64,000 nt of DNA from Nematostella vectensis (taxonomy: Eukaryota > Cnidaria > Anthozoa > Actiniaria > Edwardsiidae), in NCBI RefSeq assembly GCF_932526225.1, contig NC_064037.1, forward strand, positions 6,405,703 to 6,469,702, in the 5' to 3' direction. This document shows positions 61,001 to 64,000 of the stretch, piece after piece. Below the pieces are notes generated by a model that saw only the letters and a program-made list of their open reading frames with translations, ran no database searches and was not told the DNA's origin. How positions within the stretch are numbered: position 1 is the first letter of the stretch; each line of letters begins with the position of its first letter. A program made the position numbers and the translations under genes.

Positions 61001-63901
61001 AATCTTTAAATACTACGCTTTTTTATGACTGCGCATCTCTCCTTCACCCCCTCCCCCCTCAGCCAATCCTGGATACGTCCCTGAGTTGCATTCTGAAAAT
61101 ATGGCAGGGCTCCAGATAGCAAGTGAGATCATGGTGCTAATACTGTTACCATCAGTTTGATTGTTCCTTTCTTGACGATCTCGAAGTCCCAGTGCGTCAC
61201 TTGACCATCGTGTTGGAACTCGTACGCCGGGATTAGGATAGTCCCTGGGGTATTGAGCACGGGGATGACGGACGAGTCGTTCCCTCGAGGAACAATCGTA
61301 CCAGCACTATAATACCTGGAGCCTGTAAGATAAGATAAACATGGTATTGTAGGCTGTAATACGTGCTGGAGCCTACGGCAAAGATGGTCAAGGTATTGGT
61401 ATGGTATTCATGTTGGTATGGTATTCATGTTGGTATGGTATCCATATTGCTATGGTATTCATGTTGGTATGGTATCCATATTGGTATGGTATTCATATTG
61501 GTATGGTATTCATATTGGTATGGTATCCATATTGGTATGGTATTCATGTTGGTATGGTATCCATATTGGTATGGTATTCATGTTGGTATGGTATTCATAT
61601 TGGTATGGTATTCATGTTGGTATGGTATCCATATTGGTATGGTATTCATAATGGTATGGTATCTATATTGGTATGGTATCCATATTGGTATGGTATTCAT
61701 ATTGGTATGGTATCCATATTGGTATGGTATTCATAATGGTATGGTATCCATATTGGTATGGTATTCATAATGGTATGGTATCCATATTGGTATGGTATTC
61801 ATATTGGTATGGTATCCATATTGGTATGGTATTCATAATGGTATGGTATCCATATTGGTATGGTATTCATAATGGTATGGTATCCATATTGGTATGGTAT
61901 CCATATTGGTATGGTATTCATATGGTATGGTATTCATATTGGTATGGTATCCATATTGGTATGGTATGCATATTGGTATGGTATTCATAATGGTATGGTA
62001 TTCATATTGGTATGGTATCCATATTGGTATGGTATTCATATTGGTATGGTATCCATATTGGTATGGTATTCATAATGGTATGGTATCCATATTGGTATGG
62101 TATTCATAATGATATGGTATTCATGTTGGTATGGTATCCATATTGGTATGGTATTCATAATGGTATGGTATCTATATTGGTATGGTATCCATATTGGTAT
62201 GGTATTCATAATGGTATGGTATCCATATTGGTATGGTATTCATAATGGTATGGTATCCATATTGGTATGATATTCATATTGGTATGGTATCCATATTGGT
62301 ATGGTATTCATAATGGTATGGTATCCATATTGGTATGGTATTCATAATGGTATGGTATCCATATTGGTATGGTATCCATATTGGTATGGTATTCATATGG
62401 TATGGTATTCATATTGGTATGGTATCCATATTGGTATGGTATCCATATTGGTATGGTATTCATAATGGTATGGTATTCATATTGGTATGGTATCCATATT
62501 GGTATGGTATCCATATTGGTATGGTATTCATAATGGTATGGTATTCATATTGGTATGGTATCCATATTGGTATGGTATTCATATTGGTATGGTATGCATA
62601 CTGGTATGGTATTCATATTGGTATGGTATACATATTGGTATGGTATTCATATTGGTATGGTATTGATATTGGTATGGTATGCATATTGGTATGGTATTCA
62701 TATGGTATGGTATTCATATTGGTATGGTATTCATATTGGTATGGTATGCATATTGGTATGGTATTCATATTGGTATGGTATGCATATTGGTATGGTATCC
62801 ATATTGGTATGGTATCCATATTGGTATGGTATTCATATTGGTATGGTATGCATATTGGTATGGTATTCATATTGGTATGGTATTCATATTGGTATGGTAT
62901 TCATATGGTATGGTATTCATGTTGGTATGGTATTCATGTTGGTATGATATCCATATTGGTATGGTATTCATATTGGTATGGTATCCATATTGGTATGGTA
63001 TCCATATTGGTGTGGCATCGTAGGATTGGGTAGGGTCGGCTAGGGTAGTGAAGATATGGTAAGGCAGACACAGGGGGAAACTACAATACCTAGAGCATCT
63101 AACATTAAGGTAAGCATGACACAGGGTAATGTAATACGCGTAGGTAATTGAAGGCTGCAATACGTGCTAGGTATAGGTATATAAGGGTGAACAGCGTTAG
63201 AGAAGAGTGAAGCAGGGCACAGTTATATGTTATACCTTTGTGTTACATCAGTTATCACTGGTGTATGAAGGTAGGGTACGATGCTGAGTATTATCAAAAA
63301 CGGTTTAGGGTGGCATTGGGATGGAAAAGGGTGTGTAAAGGGTTTGGGTGAGGACACAGGAGACGGAATATAGATAGGTTGGTCGGATTGAGAAGCCAAG
63401 TGGTAACGCGATTAAACTTACTGATAGACATTCGGTCGGTCCGACCATCTGAAAACACAAACGTGGAGTTCACACGCGATCCGCGGTCCATCGTTCCATT
63501 ACATTCTACGATTTGTCCAACTTCAGCTGCCCTTGGACACGTTAACCGGATATTATTCCTAGGATCGTCCACATTATACACCTCCGAGGCCACCACCTCA
63601 CCAGAGATGATATTACTAGCTGTAGCAGTCACCACGTACGACCCAGGTTTGTCATATATATGGCGTGCTTTCGGTTCGCTCGAAGGCTTGGTTACCAGCG
63701 TTCCATCGCCCAAGTCAAAGACATAACTCACATTAATCCCGTTGGTAATTCCACCATGGATATTGACCGGCTCTAAAATATTCAACGATTCTATCTTCTG
63801 TAGTGTAAACCCCAAAATGCGCTCTCCGGCGTTATATACGCTGTTCTTCAGGGGTCCACCGCACTTGAGGTAATGCTCGGAAGACGGCCACTTACTAGAA
63901 C
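36293..63901 (-). CDS. Polycystin-1 family (PKD1/PKD1L-like) gene, 23 exons, 5' end beyond window
   Basis: This is a large receptor-channel protein, about 3,353 residues visible, acting at the plasma or ciliary membrane, probably with a PKD2-type partner. Exons in transcription order: 63422-63901, 61150-61322, 57325-60381, 56655-56916, 55861-56212, 54346-54794, 50753-50916, 50410-50583, 49873-49998, 49199-49366, 48571-48849, 47832-48046, 47242-47650, 46295-46499, 45779-45942, 44666-44930, 42673-43737, 41980-42067, 41443-41620, 40927-41092, 38529-38726, 36667-37933, 36293-36452. All phases match. Domain order is PKD repeat, Cys-rich segment, about eight PKD repeats, REJ region, GPS, TM1, PLAT, TM2-5, TM6, extracellular polycystin (TOP) domain, TM7-11 with pore, cytoplasmic tail. 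Unlike vertebrate PKD1, the pore region is PKD2-like, so it is nearer PKD1L1/2/3 in type. The N-terminus (signal peptide and any LRR, WSC or lectin domain) lies beyond 64000. Several introns are filled with minisatellites. Confidence 0.92.
36667..37933 (-). CDS. Polycystin exon: end of TOP domain, TM7-11 and pore
   Basis: This 1,267-bp exon ends the TOP domain (YNPVSNLFCAMTFVVEFLPT). It then encodes helices FLVVCEFLVVVFFLIFIY, FTMVILVLASVCMFLM, AFMIVVALLVFTTWLKGIKL, FSVVFLVFFMSYALFAFAVF and IFFFTFMVFGNFIIMNMF. Between the last two is a pore loop SVMGLLLGSFDYGEIEEAQP, close to the PKD2 pore but with LGS where PKD2 has LGD. S4-S5-like sequence (LLRFNPRILMLTRTL) is present. The cytoplasmic tail contains EDAEDKKEMEERLKED and a basic patch VKKKKNRHRK. 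Confidence 0.92.
38284..38380. repeat. (ATT)n microsatellite
   Basis: About 95 bp of ATT trinucleotides lie in the polycystin intron 36667/38529 interval. Confidence 0.95.
38529..38726 (-). CDS. Polycystin exon: TOP domain, Cys pair
   Basis: The exon encodes SCEVPYQFNKLVHNC, YGFFAEDTGQYDIAWEPL and FKSWEFYESAELDSMPFMG. The spaced cysteines and the aromatic 'W-Y/F' segment before the next exon are characteristic of the polycystin (TOP) domain that caps TRPP channels. Confidence 0.88.
38950..40926 (-). repeat. 76-bp tandem array carrying copies of an exon-donor junction
   Basis: About 26 units fill most of intron 38727-40926. On the minus strand each has TTTGTTATTCTCTAG (acceptor-like), then 45 bases ending TTGCACGTAGAGAAAC, then gtaagactt. 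The real exon 40927-41092 ends TTGCGCGTAGAGAAAC|gtaagact. By eye about 16 units keep GTAAG; the rest have GCAAG or CTCAAG at that point. Confidence 0.93.
40927..42067 (-). CDS. Polycystin exons: TM6 and start of the TOP (polycystin) domain
   Basis: The exons are 41980-42067, 41443-41620 and 40927-41092. They encode a basic cytoplasmic linker (KPPNKEKLEKDRQQR), helix 6 (LYTFFVACLCIVSYSH) and the beginning of the extracellular TOP domain: FRQSMYNTFVSG, FYDWAKTTLMTSLF and AYVVGGARMRQLRVEK. The last exon ends in GTAGAGAAAC|gtaaga, and this junction has been copied about 26 times in the next intron. Confidence 0.9.
42673..44930 (-). CDS. Polycystin exons: PLAT domain and transmembrane helices 2-5
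   Basis: The exons are 44666-44930 and 42673-43737. The PLAT/LH2 domain runs from RYHYEITVYTGFGKKAATTA through VSFILAGDEG and LHIWHDNTG| to RSPSWYLSRVMVEDI and ESWLAVEEGDG. It is cytoplasmic and binds lipid or partner proteins in the family. The second exon then encodes four hydrophobic helices: CCLTLLYCSMLANAMFY, VGIGIMSSLVIVPVNIFLVA, WFLYIAWVVCGLTCFTCSFF and IKVVAIALIIAAII. The TM3-TM4 loop has EKREEMEKKQ followed by a run of eight lysines. Confidence 0.9.
44411..44509. repeat. (AAAT/GAAT)n microsatellite
   Basis: A tetranucleotide run (AAAT, then GAAT, then AAAT) lies in the intron between polycystin exons 44666-44930 and 42673-43737. Confidence 0.93.
45779..45942 (-). CDS. Polycystin exon: transmembrane helix 1
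   Basis: The exon encodes FPAPNPIDFDKVFANVNFAE, then the helix NPIALSVVLSIFGVYLILAI, then YSRREDKKDIER. This is the classic polycystin-1 arrangement of a FPxP-type pre-helix, TM1 and a charged linker into PLAT. Both junctions match their neighbours in phase. Confidence 0.88.
46295..48046 (-). CDS. Polycystin exons: GAIN beta part and GPS motif (3 exons)
   Basis: The exons are 47832-48046, 47242-47650 and 46295-46499. They encode beta-rich sequence (LSLTDGNGNPLDLAGQTLEM, LTAIAVEIQPFDPQIKFRI) and then the GPS Cys/Trp pattern: NTWTTNGCV| joined to VGNKTRANITHCVCRPG. The W..GC..C.C framework is present. The usual His-Leu-Thr/Ser after the last Cys is replaced by RPGEDEPED, so autoproteolysis is doubtful. 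A basic stretch (RVRRFKRKKVFKL) follows. Confidence 0.82.
46510..46975 (-). repeat. 54-bp tandem array upstream of the GPS exon
   Basis: About eight units contain GGCAACATGAACATCAGCAG, CAATAGAAACAAG and ACAAAGAAGTAGC on the plus strand. More diverged AAC-rich sequence continues to 47220. The period is a multiple of three. On the minus strand one frame stays open through all units and through the acceptor into exon 46295-46499. Confidence 0.9.
48571..50916 (-). CDS. Polycystin exons: REJ end to pre-GPS (GAIN-like) region (5 exons)
   Basis: The exons are 50753-50916, 50410-50583, 49873-49998, 49199-49366 and 48571-48849, all phase 0 after the first. They encode LRNGADIVPISDGFEPY and YTLTVNVKVMD (end of REJ), then mostly helical sequence (ATQVTNAVCSVLNAKAC, MPDEIKEDAQ, NTAKSLISGIGNIVGAS) and an acidic, probably disordered loop (LANDDEDESEGDTGG). 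This resembles the helical N-terminal half of a GAIN fold. The start of exon 48571-48849 (STNNTKKALDL) resembles the repeat unit in the intron before it. Confidence 0.78.
48975..49198 (-). repeat. ~53-bp array copying the end of exon 49199-49366
   Basis: On the minus strand the exon end (CCAGTAACACGGCCAAGAAG, GCGCTAAACTCCA, GGAGACCCG|gtaagt) recurs four to five times with growing divergence. The nearest copy, with its donor at 49145, has the identical GGAGACCCG|gtaagt. Confidence 0.85.
51040..54250 (-). repeat. ~62-bp G-rich tandem array copying the end of exon 54346-54794
   Basis: About 50 units nearly fill intron 50917-54345. On the minus strand each has TTAAGTACCTCGTAG|gtacga, matching the exon end CTTAAGTACCTTGTAG|gtaaga. 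It is preceded by CTCTAACACTCCCC, matching the exon's CCTGACACTCCTC. The plus strand has repeated runs of 4-13 G per unit. Confidence 0.92.
54346..56916 (-). CDS. Polycystin exons: REJ region (3 exons)
   Basis: The exons are 56655-56916, 55861-56212 and 54346-54794. They encode REJ-type sequence: LNPDDESRPFNLPVNE, the paired GSESKDPDNP and YTWWCRRDEES with GGCYGNGNYQLNGS, then NPIERLVMETTCQDC, YEWSLHRLLLG and YFLRLNAWKPGG. Conserved cysteines and 'SxDPD' elements are typical of the REJ module of sperm REJ receptors and polycystin-1. The last exon ends TPLKYLV|, and that junction has been amplified in the following intron. Confidence 0.85.
54890..55058. repeat. (CAT)n/(CAG)n trinucleotide tract
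   Basis: A long CAT run with interspersed CAG blocks lies in the intron between polycystin exons 55861-56212 and 54346-54794. Confidence 0.93.
55420..55848 (-). repeat. 46-bp tandem array next to the donor of exon 55861-56212
   Basis: About nine units of CACGATCACCACCGATACCA plus ACATTATTACCATCACAAGC and ACTAAA (plus strand) begin about 13 bp inside the intron. Exon sequence is not included. Confidence 0.9.
56925..57110. repeat. CACCAT/TTTCATCACTAT simple repeat
   Basis: Imperfect CAC-CAT and TTTCATCACTATCACCA units lie immediately upstream (in transcription order) of the acceptor of polycystin exon 56655-56916. Confidence 0.88.
57325..60381 (-). CDS. Polycystin large exon: Cys-rich segment, ~8 PKD repeats, start of REJ
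   Basis: This 3,057-bp exon (1,019 codons, phase 0 at both ends) opens with a Cys-rich stretch (CSAGEEYCTSTRSC, CSSDEMFCMIQKRC). It continues with about eight PKD repeats marked by YFWDFGNGES, FVVDFGDATP, CSCDFRDGTP, CEWDFGDGNK, YTVSYGDAST, AVWSFGDNSS, WAWEFGDGAS and LKLSLGDNNG. Several have the partner motif HTYSAVGNYTVTVYAFN or a variant. It ends with the beginning of a REJ region (CPVGKRIIFSWKAYEV-like). PKD repeats are force-bearing and adhesive. The donor is GAG|gtacta, just before an in-frame TAA. Confidence 0.9.
60943..61083. mobile_element. GGCGCGTAC-ended MITE family, diverged copy 3
   Basis: It shares CAGGGTGCGCGC, GGCCGCCAAAA, GACTGCGCATC, a C-rich run and GCCAATCCTGG with 26261-26411. 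It lies in the polycystin intron between 60381 and 61150. Confidence 0.6.
61150..61322 (-). CDS. Polycystin exon: extracellular linker
   Basis: This 173-bp exon starts SRYYSAGTIVPRGND and ends GTIKLM, between a cttacag acceptor and a gtaaca donor. It gives continuous frame between the upstream PKD exon and the large exon. No named domain is recognised; HWDFEIVKKGT has the look of a beta-sandwich strand pair. Confidence 0.75.
61390..63010. repeat. 17-bp satellite (ATTGGTATGGTATCCAT)
   Basis: About 95 units alternate mainly between GGTATGGTATCCATATT and GGTATGGTATTCATATT, with occasional GTATGCAT, CATAATG and 12-bp (CATATGGTATGG) variants. It fills most of polycystin intron 61323-63421. A block around 61860-61930 recurs near 62335-62400, so there is local higher-order duplication (about 475 bp). 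Confidence 0.92.
63422..63901 (-). CDS. Polycystin exon: PKD repeat
   Basis: This is the first exon visible (acceptor ttccgtttcag, first two bases completing a codon from an upstream exon). It encodes a PKD (Ig-like) repeat with YVFDLGDGT and KPGSYVVTATASN, the two most conserved stretches of the fold. A second, partial Ig-like segment (LTCPRAAEVGQIVECNG) follows. It ends in phase 1 at gtaagt. The exon before it is outside the window. Confidence 0.85.
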
Positions 63902-64000
63902 CTGAAACGGATCCAGAAAAAAAAAACACTTGGTATTATACACTGCAACCCCGATAACTCGAACTTGGAAAGCTCGAACACCCGCCAACTCGGACAGTAC

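Noticed and set aside
61363-63033. Open frames on both strands across the GGTATGG satellite (up to 232 codons)
   Set aside because: Artefact of a stop-free 17-bp repeat inside a polycystin intron.
63930-64000. AACTCGAA/AGCTCGAA words at the window edge
   Set aside because: They look like the end of a dispersed repeat, but too little is visible to define an element.

Overview
The window looks like animal nuclear DNA, most likely from a sea anemone (an anthozoan such as Nematostella). This is inferred from the gene content, compact spliced genes with GT-AG introns, moderate GC content, and many short inverted-repeat elements and minisatellites. No assembly was consulted. Every gene I can support lies on the minus strand, so transcription runs from high to low coordinates. 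All gene models were assembled by hand from splice sites. In each model the exon phases match at every junction and total a whole number of codons.

Layout from left to right: (1) 880-3703, a complete four-exon VPS37-type ESCRT-I subunit. (2) 4864-6297 and 8089-9605, two tandem three-exon genes for secreted Cys-rich proteins. Their C-terminal domain has the hallmarks of the bacterial Tlde1/DUF2778 (L,D-transpeptidase-like) family. (3) 16733-21042 and 26411-30382, two tandem six-exon genes for PDGF/VEGF-type growth factors with VEGF-C-like Cys-rich tails. Both end in an exon encoding a transmembrane helix and cytoplasmic tail, so they look like membrane-anchored ligands. (4) 36293-63901, 23 exons of a polycystin-1 family gene (about 3,353 residues visible, N-terminus beyond the window) with PKD repeats, REJ region, GPS, PLAT, 11 transmembrane helices and a PKD2-like pore.

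The most unusual signal cuts across genes. Several introns contain, or are almost filled by, tandem arrays whose unit copies the 3' end of the exon immediately upstream together with its 5' splice site. Clear cases are polycystin introns 38727-40926, 48850-49198 and 50917-54345, and intron 2 of the first Tlde1-like gene. VEGF-like gene A (19018-19379) is a likely case. In the 38950-40926 array each 76-bp unit has an acceptor, 45 coding bases in the correct phase and a donor, so it could act as an in-frame microexon.

The spaces between genes hold small inverted-repeat elements (one family flanked by TTAA), a 0.57-kb inverted duplication, and a 2.2-kb 32-bp satellite with an 871-bp higher-order repeat. 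I saw no convincing plus-strand gene, tRNA, rRNA or CRISPR.
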